Source: Paramoeba atlantica
Taxonomy: Eukaryota > Discosea
Direction: 5' to 3'
NCBI GenBank assembly: GCA_977017575.1
Contig: CDRNVI010000012.1
Coordinates: 434,001 to 498,000, forward strand
Length of the DNA stretch: 64,000 nt
The notes under the pieces are model-generated. The model worked only from the letters and a program-made list of their open reading frames with translations. It had not been told where the DNA came from and did not search any database. The translations under genes and the position numbers were made by a program. Each line of letters begins with the position of its first letter. The stretch's first letter is position 1. This document shows, piece after piece, positions 9,678 through 19,698 of the stretch.

Positions 9678-10388
9678 TCATTTGGCTCCTTGTATTTCCA
9701 ATTGTTTTCTCCAATTCCGAAACTCTTGTATTAATTTTAGTCTTTGGGCCCACATTTCTTGAGCCTTTGGAGACACCAGTGGGACTATCCCGGGTAACGA
9801 ACTTGAAGCCAGAGATTGAAATATCGGACGAATACTACTACAGTCAAAACCATTTCTGTGCAACAAATTGATCAGGAAAGAGGATAATTCAGAAGGATTG
9901 CGCTTTGCAATCTCTTCCACACGCGCCTGAATGCTCTTTCGTAGGTCATCATTTCGTAGTGGAAGACGATGTGTTTCGTGCAGCACAAGCAAAGCTTGAA
10001 TCTCCGAGACAGTGGCCTTGTATGAACTTTCGGTAAGAACCCCTGCTCGCTTACTCATCTCCCATGAAAGAAACGCTGGCGTCGGAGCAGACTGCAAGAT
10101 GTTTATGTTGTACGTCCAGCAAAGCCGAGGGGGTCGGGAATATGGCATGGTCGAGTGGTTCGTGCGCCATATTTGATAGCGCGTGTAAAAATGCCCTTTG
10201 TTAAATACATTCCCATACGCATGGAAGTCCGTGATATGGCCAGCTGCATGGATGCGCGACCAACCCTGATTCGACAACGTTCCGAATCCCCAGTACTGTG
10301 TATTGCTGTATGGACGGAGATCTAAATATCGTCCTCGCTCTCGGCCCACAATGTAAAATGTCTTTGAAGGTGCAAGCATGGATGGCAA
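9678..10388 (-). CDS. Conserved-looking protein of unknown function
   Basis: A 236-residue frame on the gene strand, with normal spacing to its neighbours (175 bp and 233 bp). The N-terminal half is rich in aromatic residues (YSNTQYWGFGTL, FYTRYQIWRTN), and the C-terminal half is helical and charged, ending in a basic helix. No signal peptide, membrane segment or known motif was recognised. The aromatic N-terminal section and basic C-terminal helix could suit a mitochondrial complex or ribosome subunit, but that is only a guess. Judged real from its length, composition and place in the gene row. Confidence 0.55.
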   Translation of the reverse strand: MPSMLAPSKTFYIVGRERGRYLDLRPYSNTQYWGFGTLSNQGWSRIHAAGHITDFHAYGNVFNKGHFYTRYQIWRTNHSTMPYSRPPRLCWTYNINILQSAPTPAFLSWEMSKRAGVLTESSYKATVSEIQALLVLHETHRLPLRNDDLRKSIQARVEEIAKRNPSELSSFLINLLHRNGFDCSSIRPIFQSLASSSLPGIVPLVSPKAQEMWAQRLKLIQEFRNWRKQLEIQGAK

Positions 10389-10621
10389 GTAGAGGGCTTC
10401 GAAATCAAATAGTTTCCTAGTGGAGATACGTAATGTCGAAATATCACAATAAAAAGGGATTAAGAAATAAGACGAATGAAACAGTAAAAGAAATTCAACG
10501 GTTCACAAGCACGAAGAAATTTGCATTCAAATCTTTCAAATTAAATTTTGACACTTTTAGATAAAGAATGACACCTGAATTAATGTTTCATCAAAGAGAG
10601 CACAAGTTTTGGGAGTATGTG

Positions 10622-12820
10622 TTACGCATTTTGGCCTAACGTCAATTTTTGAATCGCTGGTAACAAGTCTGCCACTTCATCTCCCGCTACTTCGGTTGCA
10701 AATTCGGATGATGCTATATAAGCTTTCATTTGATCCAAAGCACCTCGAAGTACTTCACCTTGAGGTTCTATGGCAAGTAGATTCTGCACCGCAGATAAGA
10801 AGTTCCGATTCTTCTTAGCACCGGTGATGCGCATTCCTTTACATGCTGCCTTCATAGCGAGTAAGAATTTGCTCATTCGATAATATACGAGAGTACCTAA
10901 ATAATGTGTTTCTAGCTCTTTTTCCGCGTGCGTCTCCAAAATCTTCAGATAGGATAACGAAGAAGTCAAATCAAGTGTACTTAGTTCTGGTGCAGGACCA
11001 AGTGGGGAAACACAGGAGCTGGACAATTGCCGCAAATACGGAATTACGGACTCTTCAAGTAGTGCAAAGTTCGTTCCGGACATCTCAAGATAACACTCGA
11101 CAATACCATACAGCGCCCGTTTGTGGAATGGGTGCTGAAATACTTTCGAGTTAATCATTTCTGTGTAGGCTCGCAGAGCGTACTTCCTTAAACAATAATT
11201 GTGAAAATCAAACTGATCCTCTTTGAAAGCACGAAAGGTGTTGTCAACGAGTAAATACGTTTGAAGAGCACTGCGTAGGTCTCCCAAGCGACGTAAGGCA
11301 TCCGCTAACTCGATTTCATACCACGTCACTTCGAACTCCTTAAGATTCCCGAGCACACCTTTTTCATGTGTTCGAATGAACTTTTCATACACGGCTGCTG
11401 CTTTTTCTATATTATTCGCGCGTAGCAAATATTTTACTGTTCGGTTCGTTAGATACCGATCGGAGGCGTCGAGATTACGAGCGAACAGCATGAGATCAGC
11501 TGCATCTGCAAGATTGCCTTGCCGTTTCTTTATCTTCGCCTCTACCGTATAGACATTTTCAAATGTAGGTGAGTGAAATTTCGCGGCGGCCACTTCAGCG
11601 AGAGCACGCTCATAATCACCTAACTCAGTGAAATGTTGTGCAAGAAAAATGTGAATAAAAAGCAGCAGTGTTGGATTCCGCTCCCCACCCTTTAAGGCGC
11701 CATGGATTCTTAGATCTTCCTTCCACTTTAAAAACAGGGATTCGATCGCAGCAATGCACTGCGGTCTAGCGTATAATGATTTGAGGGCGGAAAAGAGAGA
11801 CGGAATATTTCCTTCCACGTAAGGACGAGCAAAGGTGATTAATCTGGTCTCAAAATCAGTTCCCTCTGTCACATCCAAACAATAGCGAGCTATTGTTTTC
11901 GAAGGAGCCTTGAGTAAATTTTGATTGAGTTCATCAAGACAAGATAAAATTTCTTTTCGTTGCGAAGCGGTAAGTTCGGAATATTGCACATCTGCTGCAA
12001 GTGGAAAGGAAACAGCAACATTGAGGTATTCCTTAATGGCCCTGGACGAATGCGGATTCAAGTTAAGCACCTTAATGAATGTTTGACGTGCCTCGGTAAA
12101 CATGCTAAGTTTAGTTTCGCAATGGACTTGCAGTTCGAAAAGCAATAACTTATCGAGTACTTTCGCGCCGTTCTCTTTTGCAACTGCGTACGCTTCTGTA
12201 TACAGACCGCCGTCCACTAACAGTTGTATTTTGTATAGTTGCAGTTCGCTAAGCTCCAAGCGAGACTCTGTAGTAGATGTTGCCTTCTCGAAGGCGCATA
12301 TTATTAAATAAGCAATGTTGTGGTTCCCTGCGAGATGATGAGCGACGGCAAGACCCAGCCAATGCACTTTCACATCCGGCTTTACTTCAAGAAGTTTTTC
12401 TCGTGTCTGAATGAGCCCGGCAGTATCTAACAAGTGGTTCTGCAGAGTTGCCAAGTCACGCAAAATTTGTAGATTATTGGAATCGTATTTTAAAGCATTT
12501 ATGTAGCACTTTGTTGCCTCAGCGTAATTCTGTTCCCCTCGATGGATAAGCCCAAGCACGTGCCATGATACGTGAGAACGCATGCTATGAAGTACTCCTC
12601 GCTTTGCTAACTCCAAAGGATTCTCTTCACCCCACTCTTTCTTATCCGTCTGGGAGAGACAGAGACCTTTTAGAGCGAGCGTTTCCCCATGATTGGGATA
12701 TACTTTCAAGAGTTCAGAGGCATTTTTTATTCCTTTCTTGTATTGTTTGGTATCATAGTGTTTCATAATCTGCTTGTACACATCTTCCCATTTCGGTGAA
12801 AGACTACTATCCTTGCTCAT
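10622..12820 (-). CDS. NAA15: NatA N-terminal acetyltransferase auxiliary subunit (NAA15/NAT1)
   Basis: A 732-residue TPR protein. The start is typical of the family: YDTKQYKKGIKNASELL, then HGETLALKGLCL, then RSHVSWHVLGLIHRGEQNY and YINALKYDSNNLQILRDLA. TPR-like helical pairs continue along the chain. NAA15 anchors the catalytic subunit NAA10 to ribosomes, where NatA acetylates nascent N termini. The protein is shorter than the human one (about 866 residues); the usual basic C-terminal region is reduced. Intronless, with no GC island. Confidence 0.93.
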   Translation of the reverse strand: MSKDSSLSPKWEDVYKQIMKHYDTKQYKKGIKNASELLKVYPNHGETLALKGLCLSQTDKKEWGEENPLELAKRGVLHSMRSHVSWHVLGLIHRGEQNYAEATKCYINALKYDSNNLQILRDLATLQNHLLDTAGLIQTREKLLEVKPDVKVHWLGLAVAHHLAGNHNIAYLIICAFEKATSTTESRLELSELQLYKIQLLVDGGLYTEAYAVAKENGAKVLDKLLLFELQVHCETKLSMFTEARQTFIKVLNLNPHSSRAIKEYLNVAVSFPLAADVQYSELTASQRKEILSCLDELNQNLLKAPSKTIARYCLDVTEGTDFETRLITFARPYVEGNIPSLFSALKSLYARPQCIAAIESLFLKWKEDLRIHGALKGGERNPTLLLFIHIFLAQHFTELGDYERALAEVAAAKFHSPTFENVYTVEAKIKKRQGNLADAADLMLFARNLDASDRYLTNRTVKYLLRANNIEKAAAVYEKFIRTHEKGVLGNLKEFEVTWYEIELADALRRLGDLRSALQTYLLVDNTFRAFKEDQFDFHNYCLRKYALRAYTEMINSKVFQHPFHKRALYGIVECYLEMSGTNFALLEESVIPYLRQLSSSCVSPLGPAPELSTLDLTSSLSYLKILETHAEKELETHYLGTLVYYRMSKFLLAMKAACKGMRITGAKKNRNFLSAVQNLLAIEPQGEVLRGALDQMKAYIASSEFATEVAGDEVADLLPAIQKLTLGQNA

Positions 12821-13134
12821 GTTTTCAGCACAGAAGGACTTTCTTAATGATCATACGAGGAAGGAGAAAAAATCCCTTTGTATCACAATTTTCTGCAAGA
12901 GTACTACGTAACTGTGATTTATAGCGCGTGATACTCATTATTATGAAACCCAACGAACGACACATACAAACGATTTTCTTTCTTATTTTTAAGGAGTATA
13001 CTTCTATGCACAAGGATGGGATTTATTATAATATGCAGAGCCTTTGACAAGTAAAGTTGTATTCGAATAGGCCATAACTAAATAATCTCATAAACTCAGT
13101 TTAAATTCATCGGGTCCTCATTTCATTTGATGCA

Positions 13135-13473
13135 CTAAATACTGTAGGGGAATACCAAATCCAGAAACGTCATAATAAATGCCACTTCCACACCTAATAA
13201 AAAGATAGACACGGAGGATAGTCCCTCAATCCAGTCGGGCGAATACTTGTATGGGTTCTCGGGATCATAGTCTTTAAACTCTCTCGGCCACTCTGCTTGG
13301 TTAACAACGACTTTGCTACGTTCTTCATCGGTCAGTTGTGGCCTTCGCATTGGGTTTTTAAATGGCCCGACGTTATAGGAACGGATCTGAGACACGTATG
13401 CTGCGCACGGTAAAACATTCGTTATCCTTCTTGTGAGGCCGTTCGACCTTCTGCGTGAATATCGAACAATCAT
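13135..13473 (-). CDS. Small mitochondrial inner-membrane-type protein
   Basis: From the ATG at 13473 the product is 112 residues: a basic, Arg/Ser-rich N terminus (MIVRYSRRRSNGLTRR) typical of a mitochondrial presequence, a charged middle with WPREFKDYDPENPYKY, and one hydrophobic segment near the C terminus (VSIFLLGVEVAFIMTFLDLV). This layout is common among accessory subunits of respiratory complexes, especially complex I, but I cannot assign one. The frame is open up to an ATG at 13665, but the extra N-terminal residues are AT-rich and lack a plausible role. Confidence 0.6.
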   Translation of the reverse strand: MIVRYSRRRSNGLTRRITNVLPCAAYVSQIRSYNVGPFKNPMRRPQLTDEERSKVVVNQAEWPREFKDYDPENPYKYSPDWIEGLSSVSIFLLGVEVAFIMTFLDLVFPYSI

Positions 13474-13854
13474 TTGAAAGAACAAAAACTTTATGTCAAA
13501 CAAATGGCTAGAAGACTTTATACAGTTAACACACGAACGCGATTCCAAAATAAGTGCAAAAAATTTAATTAAAGGTGAATAAAACTTGCGCATGCAGGTT
13601 ATGTGTACAATTACAAAAACAATTCTAACACACATCTTCATGTGAATGAAGATCTTCATCCTCAATGATTACATATCCATCGCTTTGTACTATGCGAAAA
13701 TTTCGATAATCAGGTTTTCTTAACCGTAATTTCTACAACCTGACCGAATAGACCATTGCGAGGAAAAGAATTTAACGTTGCGATATGTTACTAATCCTAC
13801 CATTTTTTTCAAGTGATCCTATCAAGTGAACTTCATCTGTGACAAACCTCCGGC
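13474..13854. other. Intergenic region, no gene seen
   Basis: AT-rich spacer between the small membrane protein gene and PDS5. Nothing is recognised. The C-rich flank of the PDS5 GC island begins at about 13855, before the stop codon of PDS5. Confidence 0.6.
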
Positions 13855-13889
13855 ACACTTCTCCTACCCCCATTACGTAGCACCCCCTC

Positions 13890-16800
13890 TCACATCGACG
13901 TGTGCAAATCCTCCAACGCCTTCCACGCCGCCTGCTTCGTCTCCTCATCCAACTTCTCCACCCCCAACGCCTGGGCAATCTCCCCCCTCACCCTTTTCCA
14001 CGACAGCTCCGACAACGCCTCCTCCGATAACCCCCCATACCGACGCCTCACCACCTCCTCCACCTCCGTACCCCCACCCCCACCCCCACCCCCTCTCCCC
14101 TTCGGTGTCCCCAACAACGACACACTCCCTGAACGACTACGTACACTCCATGACCTTTCCTCCCCCCCCTCCCCTCCCCCTCCCCCCTCCTTCCCCCCTC
14201 TACACCCCCAACTCCCCACCGAACCCGACCCCCCAAACCCCAGCCTCATTACCGTAAACCCCTGCGGCAAATACACCCGTTCACTCCCCTCCCCCCCCTC
14301 CCTCGGCTCCAACCCCTTCGGCAGTCTCACCGCCCCCTCCCACCCCCTCCCGCCGTACCCCCCACCCCCCCGCTCCCTCCCCACCCCCACGGTCTGCTGC
14401 CGCAGCACCTCCCCCATCACCCCCTCCGTGAGGTCACACAGCACCTGGAGCCGTACCCCCCCCTCAGCACCCACGGCGTACCGGTCCCGTTGCTGCCTCA
14501 TCCGTCGCAGCAGTTCCCGGAGGAAGGGCACGGAGGCCCACTGGGCGCCCCGCAGCACGGGCTCCAGGAACAACACCAGGACGCGTTGGAAGGACCCGAG
14601 GGAGTGGCGGGGGTCGAGCTCGTGGTCGTAGAGGGGGTGGTGGGAGAGGGCGTAGAGGAGCGGGGGGAGGAGGTACTCGGGGTAGAGGGCCACGGCGGAG
14701 GGGTGGGTGAGGGCGACGGGGGGGGAGGCCTCGGCAAGGGCGGTACGGAAACGGTGGAGGACGTGGGTAATGGATTGGCGAAGGAAGGAGAGGTTGGAGC
14801 GGTCGGTCTCGAGGAGGGCGGAGCACAGGAGGTGGGTGGTGCAGGACAGGGGGAGTTGGTGGGTGAGACAGAGGTGGGTGTGGAGTTTGCGTTGGAGGGT
14901 GCGGCGGTTGGATTTGTGGTCGTCGGCGCTGAGGGCGACGTGGAGGGCGTTGGAGAGGTGGGGGTTGGATTGGAGGGCGGCACGGGCGTGGGGGAGGCGG
15001 AGGAGGCGGAGGAGTTGTTTGCAGAGCGCGAGGCGCTTGTCGACCGGGGAGGCGGTGTCGGGCATTCTCTGGGAGGTTTTGAGCATGTCGATGAAGAGTT
15101 CGGTGAAGCGGAGGGCGTCGGCGCTCCCGTCGGGGCCTTGCGCTTGGACGTGAGCTGTCAGGACACGCAGCACGGCTTGTAGGGAAAGAGCTGCATGGGG
15201 TTCACTTGAAACCGTGCAAGTGTGAGCAAGGTGGATTAAGTTCTCCACGACAGGTGCGCTCAGTGTGGAAGATCCGGACAGAAGAACCTCACGAAGGGTA
15301 ATTGTCAGATGAACGAATTCCATAGATTCCGTCTTTAGTTTCTCGTTGATCGCAGCTAACATCTGATCTAATGCCTTTGGAAAGGAGAGGGCACACACTC
15401 GGAATGTCTTAGCAGCGAACTTGCATAAGTAAGAGCTGTTGATCGAGGCGTTCATACAAAGCTTGCCCAATTTTTGTACCAATTCATGGGTTGGACAATA
15501 TTTTTTTGTGGAGAGTGTTGACCCCGTGGAGACAGTATAAAGCAAATGCAAAAGGAGGGTCAGTGTGTCCTCAGGCTCTGTAATTAGCTTTTGTTGACTT
15601 GCCAAGGAGCTTCGTGGTCGACGTGCGGGTGAAGATGTACTTACAGTTTTTGATCGTTCCGTGGTCAGCCAATCCTGTACATTATTCAGTGTAAATTCGG
15701 TGAGAAAATCGTGAATGGATTCCAGGGTTTGGGGATCATTTATGCTCATGAAGATTAACGCACGGATAGCCGGCTCCATTTTCGTGTTCCTCTTAATATT
15801 GTCAATGGCTATATCTACTGCATCGACACTTAAGGGAAGTACAATCCTCGGCAGAACGTCTTTCTCAAAGTAGGACCCCGCTTCCTTACGTACATTCGCC
15901 TGAACCCGTCTAGTCAGTTCGACTGCTGACTTCCACTCCAACTGCCCCTTCAGTTGCGCAAACTCTCGAGCGATTTTCTCGTCCTTAATGTTGATCAGAC
16001 TGATCCATTCTGTTTTTGCATCTCCAGTAGAACTCGGGATGGCCTTTGACAAGAAGTTTATTAATTTGTCCATGTCATCTCGCGATATTTTTTCTGAGCG
16101 TGAAGAAAGCACCTTCTTGACCACCGTTCGAAGTCGGCCCATACGTCCCAATATTTCTTCCATGACCTTTACGGCGTATCGGTCTAACGAGCAGCAAAGA
16201 TCAATGAAACTTGGTGAAGAACGTATCATTGAGCTCAACGCAAGTTCTACGGAAGAACGGTTCGTACCGTCATCGGTGACGTACACATGGAGGATCTCAT
16301 TCGGTATCCATTGCTTCACAGATGCAGGTATACTGGATGTGCCGAACAGATTTGCTAATTGATTTATCGCCGCAATTCTCACGCTGGCTTTCTTGTCCCT
16401 GCATCTTGTCCCCACGGCTTTGAGCAACCCTTGTGGCGTGCTTGATCCTGCTGAGGTAAGGATGACATTGACCGCATTTCGTCGCACAGATTCCTCCGCA
16501 TCAATCAATTTAGATTGCAATGGATCGGAAAGCACGTTCCACAACTGAGAATGGTAGGGCAAATGAACGGTTTTCGCGAGAACAATACCACCAAATTTCA
16601 CCATCTCATTTCTGTTTCCCACACGGGCGTCCCAGTAGCGGGTTAAAAAGAGTTGACTGGGTTGAGAACATTCCAACAAAAGCACTGGTACGCTACTGTA
16701 CAGTTTACACAAAGCTTTAATCAAAATCGAACGCAAATCAACGTTCTCGGATTTCAGAAATTCAACAATGCTAGCTAAGGCCTGCCCTACACAACGAGGA

Positions 16801-17663
16801 CTGGCGTTCGCTATCTTTGTGACCAAGCGAACAATATCAGCAAACTCTTCCATTACTTTTTTCTGCTGTGCCTGACGGGTTCCTTCCGAGAGATCACATT
16901 CAAGCAGTTTTTCCATCACAGCATCCCAGTCCTGGGTGAGTTGAACACCCACGAGTCTTTGAAAGTTCTCACCAGCGCGAGAGAAAACGAGTTGTGCCAC
17001 AGCCGAATCCTTGCGCACGCCCTGTAATAAAATATGAAATTGTCGATCACCGACTCCACCTGTGGCCGTAATCACATCTGTAATTAGGCTCGCCATGTGC
17101 GAATCCGACAATTCGTACGACTTGCTGTGGTCTAGCAACGCATCGGTAAGTTTGGCAATACCTTCCTCATTAATATTACTCGGCGTAGCGGCGGCAGGCT
17201 GTTTTTTACACAGAGCGTATAGTACGTGCACGGTGCTGAGGCACTCCAAAAGGTGAACTAAATATGCACGGGGGAGCTGCTTTCTAGAGGAGCTGGAACG
17301 CATACGCTCAAAAGGCGATGTGAGAAGAACAAACGCATCGCTTGTCTTGTCTTCAGCAAAGGGAAACTGTGGAGCGACAACACGCAGAGCGTCACCCACG
17401 ATACATGCGGCAAGAAGTACTATTTCAGCATTCACGTGCTGGGCAATTTCCTTTTTCAGGAGTTGATGCAAATACTCTGGAGGTAACGGGCCGGACTCTT
17501 TCTCTGGTACTTGGGGATATGAACTCATAAATTTTGCTTGCTCTATTAAATGAGAAAGCAGGCTCTTGGTATCGTGATTGCGAAAAATGGCAAGCGATGT
17601 TTGCGGCTTCGCTTTCTTGCGAGCTGGAGCCTGCTCCATCGAATCAAAGTCAACAACGTCCAT
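13890..17663 (-). CDS. PDS5: Cohesin-associated factor PDS5
   Basis: The 1257-residue product starts with MDVVDFDSMEQAPARKK; an in-frame ATG at 17690 would add nine residues. The N-terminal region carries the family's HEAT signature (HVNAEIVLLAACIVGDALRV followed by APQFPF), and HEAT-like helices continue to about residue 850. PDS5 binds the cohesin ring and works with WAPL and the acetyltransferase ECO1 to control sister-chromatid cohesion. The last third is unusual: it lies in an extremely GC-rich island, C-rich then G-rich in the coding direction, so the chain becomes Pro/Ala/Ser-rich and then Gly/Glu/Arg-rich low complexity before a normal short C-terminal helix. Long antisense frames there are by-products of composition. 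Confidence 0.9.
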   Translation of the reverse strand: MDVVDFDSMEQAPARKKAKPQTSLAIFRNHDTKSLLSHLIEQAKFMSSYPQVPEKESGPLPPEYLHQLLKKEIAQHVNAEIVLLAACIVGDALRVVAPQFPFAEDKTSDAFVLLTSPFERMRSSSSRKQLPRAYLVHLLECLSTVHVLYALCKKQPAAATPSNINEEGIAKLTDALLDHSKSYELSDSHMASLITDVITATGGVGDRQFHILLQGVRKDSAVAQLVFSRAGENFQRLVGVQLTQDWDAVMEKLLECDLSEGTRQAQQKKVMEEFADIVRLVTKIANASPRCVGQALASIVEFLKSENVDLRSILIKALCKLYSSVPVLLLECSQPSQLFLTRYWDARVGNRNEMVKFGGIVLAKTVHLPYHSQLWNVLSDPLQSKLIDAEESVRRNAVNVILTSAGSSTPQGLLKAVGTRCRDKKASVRIAAINQLANLFGTSSIPASVKQWIPNEILHVYVTDDGTNRSSVELALSSMIRSSPSFIDLCCSLDRYAVKVMEEILGRMGRLRTVVKKVLSSRSEKISRDDMDKLINFLSKAIPSSTGDAKTEWISLINIKDEKIAREFAQLKGQLEWKSAVELTRRVQANVRKEAGSYFEKDVLPRIVLPLSVDAVDIAIDNIKRNTKMEPAIRALIFMSINDPQTLESIHDFLTEFTLNNVQDWLTTERSKTVSTSSPARRPRSSLASQQKLITEPEDTLTLLLHLLYTVSTGSTLSTKKYCPTHELVQKLGKLCMNASINSSYLCKFAAKTFRVCALSFPKALDQMLAAINEKLKTESMEFVHLTITLREVLLSGSSTLSAPVVENLIHLAHTCTVSSEPHAALSLQAVLRVLTAHVQAQGPDGSADALRFTELFIDMLKTSQRMPDTASPVDKRLALCKQLLRLLRLPHARAALQSNPHLSNALHVALSADDHKSNRRTLQRKLHTHLCLTHQLPLSCTTHLLCSALLETDRSNLSFLRQSITHVLHRFRTALAEASPPVALTHPSAVALYPEYLLPPLLYALSHHPLYDHELDPRHSLGSFQRVLVLFLEPVLRGAQWASVPFLRELLRRMRQQRDRYAVGAEGGVRLQVLCDLTEGVMGEVLRQQTVGVGRERGGGGYGGRGWEGAVRLPKGLEPREGGEGSERVYLPQGFTVMRLGFGGSGSVGSWGCRGGKEGGGGGEGGEERSWSVRSRSGSVSLLGTPKGRGGGGGGGGTEVEEVVRRRYGGLSEEALSELSWKRVRGEIAQALGVEKLDEETKQAAWKALEDLHTSM

Positions 17664-17904
17664 GTGGCAAAAAATCGTATTGAAATACAATGAATCATAC
17701 TTTCAAGAGAGAGCTCAAAATTTAACCTGCTATATTAATTCTGTTTTTACAAAGTGACCCAAAAAATATGGGATGAATTTAAGCTTAGTTAAAATAAGAA
17801 AAAGAAACTCGTTTCTTGGTTTTTTTAAAAGGGGAAAACAGCAATAGTCGTGATATAGGGGTATGCTCCGATCGAAATGCCAACAGACAGTGGATGTAAT
17901 GAGA

Positions 17905-18612
17905 TCATGTTTTTCGAGCATGTACATGATCCCGGTGAGCAACGTATTCCATTGAGGCTTTAATTAAAGGCTTAAACAGGTCTCGAAGCCTGTTGCCTAA
18001 GAGATCCACAGCGGCTTGGTCTCGACAATCTCGATTCCACACACTCAGTCTCGCGCCGCTGGTTCGACGGGAGAACACAATGCCGACGACAGTCTCCGTG
18101 GGGTTGTCTTTTTCAAGCGCGCCGCCCACCACAGCCATAACCAGCTTCTCCCACAGAGCATCGTACAGAGGACGCTGACTTCGGGTCAAGCTGCAGGTCC
18201 ATTTTCCACCCGACTCGTTGGCCGCATCTTCCCACATGGGGCGAATGCCGTCGCGAAAGTAGTAGTAGGTACACCCGGACGGTGTCTTATCGACAACCCA
18301 GGAAGGTATGGAGTACGGAGGTTGCATTCTGCGAAACATCTGCCAAAACGTTTCTACAGTAGAAAAGCTGTCCACTCTCCGGAGTTGACTTTCCCACGTA
18401 TCCGACCCAGCAGCTTCAGATTGTGCCTCTGGATGGCCATGTGGCTTAGACCCAGAAATAAAACCGAATCGCCATATCGTCCACGTGGAGGACAGGGGAT
18501 GGGTGCCCATGGTTGATACTGGGGTATGTGTGGCGTGCCGTCCAGATCCCGATAATTTATCTTCATCTAATTCTAAGAGCTCGCCTTCAATATTATCAAG
18601 ATCATCAAACAT
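17905..18612 (-). CDS. Translation initiation factor eIF4E family, cap-binding protein
   Basis: A 235-residue protein with the whole eIF4E core: HPLSSTWTIWRFG, TWESQLRRVDSFSTVETFWQ, YYYFRDGIRPMWEDAANESGGKW and, near the end, the SVWNRDC strand. The two tryptophans that stack on the m7G cap are present, in the TWESQLR and PMWED motifs, and the Glu beside the second is kept. The acidic N terminus (MFDDLDNIEGELLELDEDK) is short. eIF4E brings capped mRNA to eIF4G; class II members such as 4EHP can repress instead. An insertion between the first two conserved strands (about 20 residues, GSKPHGHPEAQSEAAGS) is longer than in class I proteins, so the subclass is open. Confidence 0.93.
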   Translation of the reverse strand: MFDDLDNIEGELLELDEDKLSGSGRHATHTPVSTMGTHPLSSTWTIWRFGFISGSKPHGHPEAQSEAAGSDTWESQLRRVDSFSTVETFWQMFRRMQPPYSIPSWVVDKTPSGCTYYYFRDGIRPMWEDAANESGGKWTCSLTRSQRPLYDALWEKLVMAVVGGALEKDNPTETVVGIVFSRRTSGARLSVWNRDCRDQAAVDLLGNRLRDLFKPLIKASMEYVAHRDHVHARKT

Positions 18613-18672
18613 CGGTAATCCGAAAAAAAGGTCTGAAAACTCCTCTTTGATTAAGTATAAATAAATCGTCTT

Positions 18673-18691
18673 ACAATGTAAGATACATTGT
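18673..18691. promoter_or_regulatory. Short palindrome upstream of eIF4E gene
   Basis: ACAATGTA and TACATTGT form an 8-bp inverted repeat around AGA, about 60 bp upstream of the eIF4E start. An ACAATG/CATTGT pair also occurs upstream of the RAD51-paralogue gene (52854-52875) and in the palindrome cluster near 61640. Confidence 0.35.
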
Positions 18692-18744
18692 TGAACTGCA
18701 GTACCCTGTTGATCCTAACATTCAGATTATTTCAATAGTTACTA

Positions 18745-18806
18745 TACATGTGAGCGGCTGCGGGTGAAATCTCGATGAAACCCCGCTACCCACGGCCACT
18801 CATGTA
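18745..18806. repeat. Hairpin repeat with GGCTGCGGGT arm
   Basis: Imperfect palindrome running from TACATGTGAG to CTCATGTA. Its GC-rich inner arms GGCTGCGGGT and ACCCACGGCC recur at 50467-50503, around 20925-20960, near 19665-19710 and near 51648-51670. The neighbouring mariner element begins at the TA that ends this repeat. Confidence 0.65.
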
Positions 18807-19653
18807 CAGGGGGTGACACTTGAACCTGGGGGGTCTAAGATTTGTAAAAACAGCTCAGCTTTGAAGAATAATGCGGCGTTGGAGAGCTCTCTCCGAGTTG
18901 TTTGCCTTCGGCGTATTCGGACCGCCCAAGTTAAACAAATTAATTCGAAGACAAAAAAACATGGGTTTTTCATGTGAAAAATTGTTGATTTTTCTTTTTT
19001 CCCCTTTTTATGACACAAAAGCGAGTTCGCTCGAGGACATCGCATGGTACATTGTCTGCCTGATCGTATTCTTCTCCCACAAAGCTCCACAATGCTTCTA
19101 GTAGCAGAGTATGAGCAAACACAGTCTTTCTACCGAACATCTTAGAACTTTAGGGTGCACGAAGACACTATAAAGCGATGGATTGAACGCCATTTGGCGA
19201 CTGGGGATATCGAAAGTCACGTTCCTTTGCGTGCTTCCCTTGTTTCCACTCCTCTCCTCAAGGAAACAGCGTTAAAAGTAAATGGTGACGGTCAGGGATG
19301 TGACTTACATGTATGTCATTCCGTCCTTGAGAGAACTCCTAAGGGAGCTGCATCGACGAGAATTTTTGTGTCCTAAGGAATATTTAATCAAAGAAGGAGA
19401 TAATCAAAGTTCCTTTTTAGCACCTCACAAGATTCGCCGAATGCAATTCGCGAACGACATGATGCAGCTCTCCGATAAAGCTCTCGAGGAAATTGTTTTT
19501 TCTGACCAAAAAAAATATTGTTGCAAAGCATCAGCGAAATTGCTTTGTACTAAGACATGTAACTCTGAGAGAGCTCTGCAATGCGCTATTCTTTTTGAAA
19601 ATTGGGAAGTTTTTACAAGTTTTAGACCCCCCAGGTGCAAGTGACACCCCCTG
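18807..19653 (+). mobile_element. Tc1/mariner-type transposon, internally deleted
   Basis: The ends form inverted repeats of about 100 bp, starting CAGGGGGTGACACTTG and, at the other end, the same with one change, and including a shared CTGGGGGGTCTAA block. TA flanks both sides (18805-18806 and 19654-19655), the target duplication of Tc1/mariner. Inside, about 19155-19230 encodes a helix-turn-helix fragment (TIKRWIERHLATGDIES), and about 19430-19520 encodes HKIRRMQFANDMM then LEEIVFSDQKKY, the block around the first catalytic Asp. The sequence then enters the right inverted repeat, so the rest of the DDE domain has been deleted. Non-autonomous. Confidence 0.85.
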
Positions 19654-19698
19654 TATACACATACATGAGGGGCTGCGGCTACACAGCCATGAGGGGCT

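Noticed and set aside
12825-13013. 62-codon minus-strand frame upstream of NAA15
   Set aside because: AT-rich, no motif, lies in the spacer; probably leader sequence.
14490-15182. Long plus-strand frames opposite PDS5, and similar ones at 1010-1837, 1638-2153, 39153-39620 and 57927-58304
   Set aside because: They lie in GC islands where stop codons are rare on all frames, have biased repetitive composition and no motif, and oppose clear genes.
17730-17942. 70-codon minus-strand frame overlapping the end of the eIF4E gene
   Set aside because: Overlaps the eIF4E coding end in another frame and has no recognisable feature.
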